Shown here in pieces: positions 46,276 to 54,535 of a stretch of DNA of 64,000 bases (position 1 is its first letter; every line of letters starts with the position of its first letter). The notes under the pieces were generated by a model. The model made no database searches. It saw nothing but the letters and a program-made list of their open reading frames with translations, and was not told the DNA's origin. The position numbers and the translations under genes are program-made. Origin of the DNA: Campylobacter hyointestinalis subsp. hyointestinalis (GTDB taxonomy: Bacteria; Campylobacterota; Campylobacteria; Campylobacterales; Campylobacteraceae); assembly GCF_013372145.1 (NCBI RefSeq), contig NZ_CP053827.1, positions 1,426,001-1,490,000 of the forward strand. The letters are read 5' to 3'.

Positions 46276-48306
46276 CTAAAGTAAATCCTTTTGGTTTAAA
46301 TTTTGTGTTGTTTCATTTTTTATGATTTGAGCTACTTCCCAAGCTAGATAGTCGCTTACGCATTTTTTAAAGTCGTTTAAAGTAGGCGTTGTATCAATCT
46401 TTTTATGCTGTGCAAATGTCCAATCCTTGCCATTTAAGCTAATCGTATCTAAAATCAAAGTGCCATTAGCTTCGTTATAAAAATCGCTTGATTTTTTGCG
46501 GTCTAAGACTATATCTACGATTTCGGCGTATCTTAATTCGGCGTTGTCAGCGTCTTTTAAATTTACATTTAGACCGCTTTTTTTGCGGTTTTGGCGAGAG
46601 TAGCCGTCATTACTAAAATCAATAAATTTTACTATGGATTTTTCATTGTGTGGTCTGCCTACTTCAAAAAGATAAATAGCAGTCTGAACTCCAGCTTTTC
46701 CGCAGAAAATATCGCTCATTTTTATACTTGCTTTTAGTGTTGAGTGTTTTAAAATTTCTTTTGTATATGGCAAGCCGTTTGCGCTTCCTGCGTTTTCTTG
46801 TATCAAGACGGCTGCTTTTCCACTTTTCATTTTGCTTAGGGCTTTTTCTACAAAGTTAAAGCCTTTTCCGTCTGCTGAATAAGGCGGATTTAGCAAAAAT
46901 ACATTTGCTGGGAATGGGGTGGATTGGTCTTGGTAATTCCCTTCGTAGTTCATCAAACTATCTGTATTTATCACATTTGCTGAGCCATCGCCCATTAAAA
47001 TCATATTTAAAATCGCAAGAAGACAAATATCAGGGCGAAGCTCGACACCTAAAAGCTGTTTAGACTTGATATGAAAAAGCTTATCTTCAAGCTCACTGCT
47101 TGAATTTATGCTATTTTTCGCATCGGCTAACATTAATTTCAAAGATGAAATCAAAAATCCACCACTTCCCATCGCATAGTCCCAAACAAAGCTATCTTTA
47201 TTTACTTCGCAAAGTTTTGCCATGAGATCGGTTACATAGCGTGGAGTTAGGACAACATCGTTTTTCTCGCCATCTGGGATATCTACATAGCGGTTTAAGA
47301 CATTGAAAAGCTGACCGGTAAAATCTAAATGGTATTTGTTGTTTTTAAGATATGGCATTACATTTTCAAGTACGATTTTATAAATTTGCTTTAATCTGCT
47401 TTGGCCGTTTTGGCTTTTCCATAAATTTGTATCTATAAAAACTTTTGTAAGTTCGCGTAAAATCATATCTTTTTTAGCTGAGTTTAGATTTTTGTGTTCT
47501 AGGTAGTCGCTAATTTTGTTAAGAATAATTTTGCCATCGTTTGAATTTGGGGTATTTTCGCCTTTTAAGTCATTTAAGGCAAGTGGTGAAATGTGATTAG
47601 CAATGCCTAAATTTGCCATGATTATACCAACTACTATTTCTACTCTATATTGAACAGCAACGCCGTAAGTGTGGTGTATGGTCTCATTTAAATTTTTAAG
47701 GCGAACTTCCATTTCGTTTTCTATCTGGGCAGTTTTGGCTTCGATCTCTTCTTGCGAGAGTTCGCAGTTTTTGATAAGATCATCTAAATCGCTACTTGCT
47801 AAAAAGCTTAAATCGCTAAAATCGCCAAGCTTTTTGTAAATTTTAGGGTTTGAGACGAGATAAACGGCGTATTCTATGGTGATTTTACCCGAATTTTCAT
47901 AGCCATTTATACCAATAGCGATACAATCTGCAAAATCGCTATAAAAAGTTACGGCATCTGCGTAATGAATAGCGCCATTTAGTGCGTATTTGCTTATATT
48001 TGAGTAATTTGGCTCGTTTTTTGCGTTTTGGTTTGCGATATTTCCATCATCGTCAAATTTTGCAAGGTCGCCTTTTGTACCTTTGACTTCTATCATTACA
48101 GGTAGATTTTTGAGCGTTGCTGTCTGGATAAAAAGCTTAATATCTGGGCGATTTACGCCATCGCCACCTTTTTTGCTTGGGGCTTTATTTAAAGCTTCAT
48201 CAATGCTTTCATTTATGATTTCAGTTTTTGTGTAGTATGTTAAATTTAGCTTTTTAAGCTCAGCTTTTGCGTGGTCTTCGATTTTTTCTTCTATACTTTT
48301 TGCCAT
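46276..48306 (-). CDS. Fused nuclease/N6-adenine methyltransferase subunit (type IIB-like)
   Basis: A 676-residue restriction-modification protein. The N-terminal part has a PD-(D/E)xK-like site: RPDIKLFI (Asp55) and MIEVKG (Glu73-Val-Lys75). The methyltransferase domain has SAM motif I VWDYAMGSGGFL (374-385) and catalytic motif IV LLNPPYS (471-477) of gamma-class N6-adenine enzymes. A nuclease-methylase fusion with a separate S-type subunit resembles BcgI (A about 640, B about 340 residues). A solitary type I HsdM is less likely because no hsdR is present. AAAAGG lies 6 nt before the ATG. The system separates lepA from prs. Confidence 0.85.
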   Translation of the reverse strand: MAKSIEEKIEDHAKAELKKLNLTYYTKTEIINESIDEALNKAPSKKGGDGVNRPDIKLFIQTATLKNLPVMIEVKGTKGDLAKFDDDGNIANQNAKNEPNYSNISKYALNGAIHYADAVTFYSDFADCIAIGINGYENSGKITIEYAVYLVSNPKIYKKLGDFSDLSFLASSDLDDLIKNCELSQEEIEAKTAQIENEMEVRLKNLNETIHHTYGVAVQYRVEIVVGIIMANLGIANHISPLALNDLKGENTPNSNDGKIILNKISDYLEHKNLNSAKKDMILRELTKVFIDTNLWKSQNGQSRLKQIYKIVLENVMPYLKNNKYHLDFTGQLFNVLNRYVDIPDGEKNDVVLTPRYVTDLMAKLCEVNKDSFVWDYAMGSGGFLISSLKLMLADAKNSINSSSELEDKLFHIKSKQLLGVELRPDICLLAILNMILMGDGSANVINTDSLMNYEGNYQDQSTPFPANVFLLNPPYSADGKGFNFVEKALSKMKSGKAAVLIQENAGSANGLPYTKEILKHSTLKASIKMSDIFCGKAGVQTAIYLFEVGRPHNEKSIVKFIDFSNDGYSRQNRKKSGLNVNLKDADNAELRYAEIVDIVLDRKKSSDFYNEANGTLILDTISLNGKDWTFAQHKKIDTTPTLNDFKKCVSDYLAWEVAQIIKNETTQNLNQKDLL

Positions 48307-48332
48307 TTTATGCCTTTTAAATTTGATTGCAG

Positions 48333-48338
48333 ATTATA
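48333..48338 (-). promoter_or_regulatory. -10 box for restriction-modification genes
   Basis: TATAAT on the reverse strand (ACTATAATCTGC) about 27 nt upstream of the methylase/nuclease ATG. Confidence 0.6.
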
Positions 48339-48473
48339 GTAAAAAAATTTAAAAAGCAAGATAAAAATCTTTGATAAATTTAGATAGCTTTTATAAAATT
48401 TAAACTCTTAAAAATGAAGCATACATAATAGTATAAAAAATCTGTAACATATAAATTTAAATATTTTTTAATG

Positions 48474-48551
48474 ATAAATCAATGTTGCTATATTTTCAAG
48501 CCTACGCCAAACAAAAAGTCTGCTAAGCGATGAAAACTCATTGATTTATCG
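48474..48551. repeat. Perfect 12-bp inverted repeat downstream of prs
   Basis: GATAAATCAATG (48474-48485) and CATTGATTTATC (48540-48551) are exact inverse complements 54 nt apart. A nested pair TTTTCA (48494-48499)/TGAAAA (48532-48537) lies inside. No T run follows either arm. It could be a structured RNA, a prs 3'-UTR element, or a site linked to insertion of the restriction-modification genes. Confidence 0.55.
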
Positions 48552-48565
48552 CAAAAAGATTAAGT

Positions 48566-49495
48566 TTAGCTAAATAGGCTATTGACGCTTTCATCGTGAT
48601 ATACACGTCTTATCACCTCTCCAAAAAGCGGTGCTACGCTTATCACTTTTATATGTTCATTTTGCTCTTTTAAAGGTATAGTGTCAGTTACGACTAGTTC
48701 GTCTAATGCCCCAGTAGATAGTCTTTCATACGCAGGTCCGGACAAAACTGGATGAGTACAAAACGCCATAACGCTAGTTGCGCCTTTTTTCTTAAATATC
48801 TCAGCAGCTTTTACGATAGTTCCAGCAGTATCTATCATATCATCGATCAAGATCACGTCTTTGCCATTTACATCGCCGATGACATTCATGACTTCACTTT
48901 CGTTTGCTTTTTCACGGCGTTTGTCTACTATAACCATATCTAAATTCATAGTTTTTGCTAGAGCCCTTGCACGTGCCACACCGCCTACATCAGGACTAGC
49001 GACGATAGGATTTGGCAAGTTTTTGCTCTTTACGTAGTCTGTAAATACCATAGTTCCGTATAGATTATCGACTGGTATATCAAAAAATCCTTGAATTTGT
49101 CCGGCGTGAAGATCCATTGTCACAACTCGGTCTATGCCTGCAGTTTGCATCATATTAGCAACTAATTTTGCAGTTATTGGCACTCTTGGAGCTGCTTTTC
49201 TATCTTGCCTTGCATATCCAAAATACGGCACCACAGCAGTTATCGAGCTTGCACTGCTTCTTTTTAAAGCGTCAGTTAGTATAAGAAGCTCCATCAAATT
49301 TATATTAGCCGGAGCACAAGTCGGCTGTATGACAAACACGTCTTTACCACGCACGCTCTCGCCTACTTGTACGCTTATCTCACCGTCGCTAAAACGCTTT
49401 ATACTAGCCTCGCTCAGAGGAATTCCTAAATATTTGGCAACCATTTTCGAAAACTCGATATTCGCCGTTCCAGAAAAAATCTTATAACCTCGCAT
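48566..49495 (-). CDS. prs: Ribose-phosphate pyrophosphokinase
   Basis: A 309-residue PRPP synthetase supplying nucleotide, His and Trp synthesis. MRGYKIFSGTANIEFS at the start, FVIQPTCAPANINLMELL, FGYARQDRKA, DLHAGQIQGFF, and PRPP loop VILIDDMIDTAGTI. Of two adjacent ATGs, the second (49495) has the better 6-nt spacing from GAAGG. It is transcribed divergently from pyrB. Confidence 0.97.
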   Translation of the reverse strand: MRGYKIFSGTANIEFSKMVAKYLGIPLSEASIKRFSDGEISVQVGESVRGKDVFVIQPTCAPANINLMELLILTDALKRSSASSITAVVPYFGYARQDRKAAPRVPITAKLVANMMQTAGIDRVVTMDLHAGQIQGFFDIPVDNLYGTMVFTDYVKSKNLPNPIVASPDVGGVARARALAKTMNLDMVIVDKRREKANESEVMNVIGDVNGKDVILIDDMIDTAGTIVKAAEIFKKKGATSVMAFCTHPVLSGPAYERLSTGALDELVVTDTIPLKEQNEHIKVISVAPLFGEVIRRVYHDESVNSLFS

Positions 49496-49619
49496 CATAT
49501 ACCTTCGCAAAATATTTATCGCAATTTTAACTCAAAAATGCTTAAATTAACAACGATTAAATTTAAATATTAAGCTATTTTTTTGTAAAATTCAAAATCT
49601 ATTCACGCAAGGGCAAACT

Positions 49620-50552
49620 ATGACCTACACAAAAAAAGACTTGATTTCTACAAAAGACCTGAGTAAAGAAGATATATTTTCTTTTTTAAATTTAGCCAAA
49701 CACTACAAAGCTCTAAATTTGGAAAAAGTAAAAAAAGATCCGATCTTAAAAGGCGTTACTGTAGTAAATACGTTTTTCGAAAACTCGACTCGCACAAGAA
49801 CCAGCTTCGAGATAGCTGCAAAAAGACTAGGAGCAGATGCGATAAACTTTAGCTCTAGCACTTCTAGCACAAACAAAGGCGAAACTCTCATCGACACCAT
49901 TCACAATATAGAAGCTATGAAAGCAGACGTCTTCATCGTTCGCCACTATAGCTCTGGTGCAGCAAAGTTCGTATCTAAAAACACTCCATCGTGTGTGGTA
50001 AATGCAGGCGATGGCTGCAACGAGCATCCGACTCAAGCCTTGCTTGACTTGCTTACCATATATGAAGCAAAAGGTAGCTTTGAAAATCTCACAGTCACTA
50101 TAATAGGCGACATATTTCACTCAAGAGTTGCCCGCTCAAACATATACGCTATGCAGACTTTAGGTATAAAAGTAAAACTTTTTGGACCACCGCAGTTTTT
50201 GCAAAATGCTGAAATTTTTGGTTGTGAAATTTGCAAAGATATGGATGAGGCAGTTAGGGGAAGCGACGCTATCATTATGCTTAGAATTCAGCTCGAAAGA
50301 AGTGATGGCGAAGTAGCATTTCCAAGCGTTAGAGAGTATAGCAGGTATTTTGGGCTTACTAAATCACGTATGCAAGTAGCTAAAGATGACGTTATCATCT
50401 TGCACCCAGGACCTATAAACAGAGGCGTTGAGCTAAACTCGGACGTGGCTGACGACGCTAGATTTTCAAGCATACTTGACCAAGTAGAAAACGGCGTGGC
50501 TATCAGAATGGCTGTTTTAAAAACGCTCTATCAAAATAAATTTAAGGCTTAA
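49620..50552 (+). CDS. pyrB: Aspartate carbamoyltransferase catalytic chain
   Basis: A 310-residue ATCase that condenses carbamoyl phosphate (from CarB) with aspartate. Carbamoyl-phosphate site NSTRTRTSFE, Lys/Ser loop SSSTSSTNKGET, NAGDGCNEHPTQALLDL, and MLRIQLERSDG. No regulatory chain pyrI is seen. TAAAAT at 49586-49591 and AAGGG precede it. pyrC follows after 3 nt. Confidence 0.97.
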   Translation: MTYTKKDLISTKDLSKEDIFSFLNLAKHYKALNLEKVKKDPILKGVTVVNTFFENSTRTRTSFEIAAKRLGADAINFSSSTSSTNKGETLIDTIHNIEAMKADVFIVRHYSSGAAKFVSKNTPSCVVNAGDGCNEHPTQALLDLLTIYEAKGSFENLTVTIIGDIFHSRVARSNIYAMQTLGIKVKLFGPPQFLQNAEIFGCEICKDMDEAVRGSDAIIMLRIQLERSDGEVAFPSVREYSRYFGLTKSRMQVAKDDVIILHPGPINRGVELNSDVADDARFSSILDQVENGVAIRMAVLKTLYQNKFKA

Positions 50553-50555
50553 ACT

Positions 50556-51836
50556 ATGACAACACTTATAAAAAACGGAACTATCATAAATCAAAACGGC
50601 ACACTAAAAGCAAACGTTTTGATAGACGGCGAGATGATCAAATCCATAACCGTGGACGAACCAAAAGCTGATCTAGTCATAGACGCCACAGACAAACTCA
50701 TTATGCCAGGACTCATCGATATGCACGTACATTTTAGAGATCCAGGGCTTGAGTATAAAGACGATATCATAACAGGAAGTATGAGCGCGGTCGCTGGTGG
50801 CGTAACCACAGCTTGTCCTATGGCAAATACAAATCCCGTAAATGACAACGCCGTCATCACTCGCGATATGATAGCCAAAGCTAAAAAACGAGGTCTCATA
50901 GACCTGCTTCCTATAGGAGCTATAACAAAAGGTATGGGAGGCAAAGGTATAACCGAGATGGGCGATATGAGTGAAGCTGGTTGCGTCGCGTTTAGCGATG
51001 ATGGACTTCCTGTTAGCTCAAGCGATGTTATGAGAGCCGCTCTTGAATACTCAGCATTTCACAAAAGTTTTATCATAAACCACTCTCAAGACTGCTCGCT
51101 TTGTCGTGGTGGCCATATGAATGAGGGTAAAATGTCTATGCTTTTAGGTATAAAAGGTATGCCAAGAGAACAAGAAGAGATAATGATCTCACGAGATATG
51201 CTTTTAGCAAAACTAACAGGCGGTCATATACACGTCGCTCACGTAAGTAGCGCGTACTCTCTAAAACTCATCGAACAAGCTAAAAAAGATGGGATTAACA
51301 TCACTTGTGAAGTCACACCGCACCATTTTACCTTTAGCGAAGATGAGCTTATAAACTACGATACAAATTTCAAAATGTCTCCACCTCTTCGTACAAATGG
51401 CGACGTAGAAGCTATGAGAAATGGGCTTAAAAACGGGCTTATAGATGTCATCTGCACAGACCACGCTCCACATAGCACAGATGAGAAATTTTTGGAATTC
51501 GATAAAGCACCATTTGGGATCTTAGGGCTTCAAACGCTCATTCCACTTACTTTAAATTTAGTTCGCCAGGGCGTCATAGACTACGAACAAATGGTAAAAC
51601 TCACTAGCTTCAACCCTGCAAAAATACTAAATTTAAAAAACAAAGGTAGGATTGAAGAGGGATTTTTAGCCGATATCGCTATCATTGATCCGAATTTAGA
51701 GTACGTTTATGATGAGAATTTAAACAAATCAAAGTCAAAAAACTCTCCATTGCTTGGCAAAAAGCTAAAAGGCGCTTGCGCTTTGACTATCAAATCAGGC
51801 AAAGTCGTATTTGACTTTCCAAACGTAATAGCCTAA
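50556..51836 (+). CDS. pyrC: Dihydroorotase
   Basis: A 426-residue class I dihydroorotase. The metal site HxH is in GLIDMHVHFRDPGLEYKDD; further ligands occur in HVAHVSSAYSL and CEVTPHHFTFSE, and the catalytic Asp in CTDHAPHSTDEK. It closes carbamoyl-aspartate to dihydroorotate. Three nt separate it from pyrB and a hairpin terminator follows. Confidence 0.96.
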   Translation: MTTLIKNGTIINQNGTLKANVLIDGEMIKSITVDEPKADLVIDATDKLIMPGLIDMHVHFRDPGLEYKDDIITGSMSAVAGGVTTACPMANTNPVNDNAVITRDMIAKAKKRGLIDLLPIGAITKGMGGKGITEMGDMSEAGCVAFSDDGLPVSSSDVMRAALEYSAFHKSFIINHSQDCSLCRGGHMNEGKMSMLLGIKGMPREQEEIMISRDMLLAKLTGGHIHVAHVSSAYSLKLIEQAKKDGINITCEVTPHHFTFSEDELINYDTNFKMSPPLRTNGDVEAMRNGLKNGLIDVICTDHAPHSTDEKFLEFDKAPFGILGLQTLIPLTLNLVRQGVIDYEQMVKLTSFNPAKILNLKNKGRIEEGFLADIAIIDPNLEYVYDENLNKSKSKNSPLLGKKLKGACALTIKSGKVVFDFPNVIA

Positions 51837-51847
51837 ATTTCATTTAG

Positions 51848-51880
51848 AATTTACGCCGATTTAAATTTGGCGTAAATTTC
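51848..51880 (+). terminator. Hairpin terminator after pyrC
   Basis: AATTTACGCC (51848-51857) pairs with GGCGTAAATT (51869-51878), followed by a T-rich stretch. Confidence 0.6.
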
Positions 51881-52017
51881 TCCATTTTAATCAAATTTTT
51901 TTGCAAAATATCTAATTTAAATTTGTAAAAATTTAAATTTTTCTAAGTTTATAACTGCTAATATTATTTATAACTTTATATAAAAGTATATAAAGCAAAT
52001 TTTCTTAAGGAGAAACG

Positions 52018-52518
52018 ATGAAAAAAGGTTTTACAATGATCGAACTTGTGTTCGTTATCGTTATTTTAGGTATTTTGGCGAGCCTTGCAGTGCCAAAACT
52101 AGCAGCTACAAAAGATGACGCTGAAGCAGCAAAAGCAGCAGTAGAGATCAAAGACGCTATCAATCAACTCACTACTTACTATATAGTAAATGGTTCATTT
52201 CCAGATAATGGTAATGGTACAGACAAAATAAATGGAGCAGATGTTACTACTGTAAATAAAGATAAAATTAAGGATATTTCCCCTACTATAGTAGAAGTCC
52301 TTGGAAGAACAGGAAACAAATGGACTGATTGTATAAAAATCACTCCGTCAAATGGCGATGCAACAAAAGGAGCAAATATCAAAATAGAAAAGAAAGATAA
52401 TGGTACTTCATCATTTTGTTCAGCTGTAAGAGGAACTCAAGCTGTCAAAGACTGGAGCAAACTAACAGATGGTATCCAAGTAGGCGGCTCTAGTATATTT
52501 AAAGAACAAACTAATTAA
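52018..52518 (+). CDS. Prepilin-like protein (type IV pilin/pseudopilin)
   Basis: A 166-residue prepilin. Short leader MKKG, then FTMIELVFVIVILGILASLAVPKL: cleavage after Gly with N-methylated Phe1 and Glu5, the type IV pilin signature. The globular part has two Cys (DCIK and SFCSAV) that may form the C-terminal disulfide. TAAGGAG precedes the ATG. A paralogue follows. No assembly ATPase or prepilin peptidase gene adjoins; pilT lies at 4.4 kb. Confidence 0.9.
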   Translation: MKKGFTMIELVFVIVILGILASLAVPKLAATKDDAEAAKAAVEIKDAINQLTTYYIVNGSFPDNGNGTDKINGADVTTVNKDKIKDISPTIVEVLGRTGNKWTDCIKITPSNGDATKGANIKIEKKDNGTSSFCSAVRGTQAVKDWSKLTDGIQVGGSSIFKEQTN

Positions 52519-52526
52519 TAACAATA

Positions 52527-52560
52527 AAAGTCTCTCCCTTTATGGGGAGGGGCTTAATTT
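52527..52560 (+). terminator. Hairpin terminator after first pilin gene
   Basis: AAGTCTCTCCC (52528-52538) pairs with GGGAGGGGCTT (52545-52555), with G-T pairs, followed by AATTTTAT. Confidence 0.7.
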
Positions 52561-52598
52561 TATACATTATTTATCCCCATTTTTTACTATCTAAACAC

Positions 52599-52604
52599 TA
52601 TAAT
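52599..52604 (+). promoter_or_regulatory. -10 box for second pilin gene
   Basis: TATAAT 48 nt upstream of the ATG at 52652; an AAGGAC ribosome binding site precedes that ATG. The second pilin thus has its own promoter after the first gene's terminator. Confidence 0.55.
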
Positions 52605-52651
52605 ATTATGGAGCCAAATTTTGTATAAAATATACAAAATAAGGACGATAT

Positions 52652-53166
52652 ATGAAAAAAGCATTTACTATGATAGAACTTGTATTTGTTATAGTTATAA
52701 TAGGTATCCTAGCAAGTCTTGCAGTTCCAAAACTAGCCTTAACAGCAACAGATGCAAAAGCTACTAGTCAAGCAGGAACCCTAAAAGATGTCTTAATGCA
52801 GCTAAAAACATACTATATAGCTAATGGCAAACTTCTAGACCATAAAGACTCAAGCTGGCAAGAAGCTGTAAAAACAATGTCTCCACAATACAAACTATCA
52901 TCTGAGAAAAATGAAAAAGATCCAACTAAAGAAGAGTGGGTAGGATGCGTGAATCTTTGGCCTACAAACAATCAAAACGCACAAGGCACAAATAAAGCCT
53001 CAAGAGCAATATTCACGTAGAAGCATCTAGCAATAATAGCTCTTTTTACAAAGTTTTTAGAAATCTAGAAGCAGTTAAAAAATGGATATCATACGGAAAT
53101 AATGGTGTTTCTATGGCAGATTCAAATATATTTTCTGATGGTAGTTGGAAAGAAGATCAAAGATAG
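52652..53166 (+). pseudogene. Second prepilin-like gene (frameshifted)
   Basis: Leader and N-helix MKKAFTMIELVFVIVIIGIL are nearly identical to the first pilin. The frame stops at 53018-53020 after 122 residues. From about 53002 a second frame continues KSNIHVEASSNNSSFYKVFR...LEAVKKW...DSNIFSDGSWKEDQR to a stop at 53164-53166, which aligns with ANIKIEKKDNGTSSFCSAVR...QAVKDW...GSSIFKEQ of the first pilin. One extra A in the TCAAGAGC region (53000-53007) would join them into a protein of about 170 residues. Either a real 1-nt deletion or a sequencing error. Confidence 0.82.
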
Positions 53167-53173
53167 TAATCTT

Positions 53174-53199
53174 GATAAAAGGCAAATTTGCCTTTTATC
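53174..53199. terminator. Perfect palindromic bidirectional terminator
   Basis: A 26-nt perfect palindrome: 13-bp arms GATAAAAGGCAAA / TTTGCCTTTTATC, between the convergent second pilin gene and mnmA. Confidence 0.75.
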
Positions 53200-53252
53200 T
53201 TTCTAGCCTATCTCATTTTTTAGTTTTTAATATTTTTTAAAATAATTCAAAT

Positions 53253-54272
53253 TTACTTTATAAATCCACTTGCCAAAACTCTATCAAATTCATCATAAAA
53301 TACCGCAAGTTGTCCACTCGCAACTCCTGAAGCGTTATTTTGTTTAAGATTTACTTTTAAACCACTTTCAAATTTACTTACTGAACAAGGCAATTTCTCG
53401 CTACGATAGCGGATCTTTACGAAGCATTCAAAACTATCTTTATCCGTAAAGTTGTTAAAATTTGAAGTCTTAAATTCGTAGTTTTCAAGCTCATTTTTTA
53501 GCCCTACGATTATCTCGTTTTTGGCTGCATCGATACCTAGAACATAGTGTGGCTCGTGAGCTCCACTAATGCTAAATCCACGTCTTTTTCCTATAGTGTA
53601 GTGCATATAACCGTTATGTTTTCCGATAGCCTTTCCGCTTACGTCTCTAACTACTCCTGGTAAGTTTGTATCGAAATACTCTTTTAAAACGTCAATGTAA
53701 GTAGTCTCGACAAAACAAATTTCACTACTCTCTTTTTGCAAAGCTAGTTCGGATATTTGAGGTATTTTTGCAGCTGCTGCTTTTATGTCTGATTTTAGTT
53801 TATCGCCTAAAGGAAATATGATATGAGGTAGTATCTGCGGATCTATATTTGCTAAAAAATAGCTTTGATCTTTGCTTTTATCGACTGCTGATTTTATAAG
53901 ACCGTTTTCTATCCTAGCGTAATGTCCTGAAGCTATTTTATCACAGCCTAAGCTTTTAGCAAATTCCCATAAAGCGCCGAATTTGATCATTTTATTACAA
54001 ATCGCACAAGGATTTGGAGTGAGCCCTGTTTTATAGGCATTTATAAATGGCATAAAAACTTCTTTTTTAAATTCATCTTCTAAATTTAAAACGTGTGTTT
54101 CTATCCCTAAAAAATCTCCTACTTTTTTTACTTTTCTTATATTTTCTTCGTGATATCCGGGCTTTGTATGTAACTTCATATAGCAACCTACTATATTATA
54201 TCCCATATCTTGCAGATACTTAGCAGACATCGAACTATCCACGCCTCCGCTAAGAGCAACTAAGACTTTCAA
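53253..54272 (-). CDS. mnmA: tRNA-specific 2-thiouridylase MnmA
   Basis: A 339-residue enzyme making s2U34 in tRNA Lys/Glu/Gln. PP-loop ALSGGVDSSMSA, catalytic Cys pair in NPCAICN and ESSEICFVET, and HYTIGKRRGF. The start codon is TTG at 54272 (N-terminus KVLVALSGG) with AAAGGA upstream. Confidence 0.96.
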   Translation of the reverse strand: MKVLVALSGGVDSSMSAKYLQDMGYNIVGCYMKLHTKPGYHEENIRKVKKVGDFLGIETHVLNLEDEFKKEVFMPFINAYKTGLTPNPCAICNKMIKFGALWEFAKSLGCDKIASGHYARIENGLIKSAVDKSKDQSYFLANIDPQILPHIIFPLGDKLKSDIKAAAAKIPQISELALQKESSEICFVETTYIDVLKEYFDTNLPGVVRDVSGKAIGKHNGYMHYTIGKRRGFSISGAHEPHYVLGIDAAKNEIIVGLKNELENYEFKTSNFNNFTDKDSFECFVKIRYRSEKLPCSVSKFESGLKVNLKQNNASGVASGQLAVFYDEFDRVLASGFIK

Positions 54273-54308
54273 ATTTATTCCTTTAAATTGTATTGTAAAA
54301 TAGTTGAT

Positions 54309-54314
54309 ATTATA
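54309..54314 (-). promoter_or_regulatory. -10 box for mnmA
   Basis: TATAAT on the reverse strand about 37 nt upstream of the mnmA TTG start. Confidence 0.5.
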
Positions 54315-54396
54315 AAACGTTTATTTAAAGTTTTTGTAAATAAGAGCGTAATATTTTTACATATTTTAAATTTTTAGCAAATGATTTTATCATAAC

Positions 54397-54494
54397 CGCT
54401 TATAAAAACATAAAAGTATTTTAATTAAATTTATATATTTTGATATAAATATAAATTTAATAAATTAAGATACAAACCAAGCGATTTATAAGCG
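54397..54494. repeat. 10-bp inverted repeat upstream of fdhC
   Basis: CGCTTATAAA (54397-54406) and TTTATAAGCG (54485-54494) are exact inverse complements 78 nt apart; the right arm lies at the -35 region of a TAAAAT box (54504-54509) before fdhC. Possible regulator-binding sites. Confidence 0.4.
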
Positions 54495-54535
54495 CTATTT
54501 TTGTAAAATCAACACAAAATTAACAAGGAATTTTA

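Noticed and set aside
48474-48551. Inverted repeat as a transposon end
   Set aside because: No transposase, no matching copy on the other side of the restriction genes, and no target duplication seen.
43281-49495. tRNA or rRNA gene at the restriction-system boundaries
   Set aside because: I looked for cloverleaf-like conserved arms near lepA and prs and saw none.
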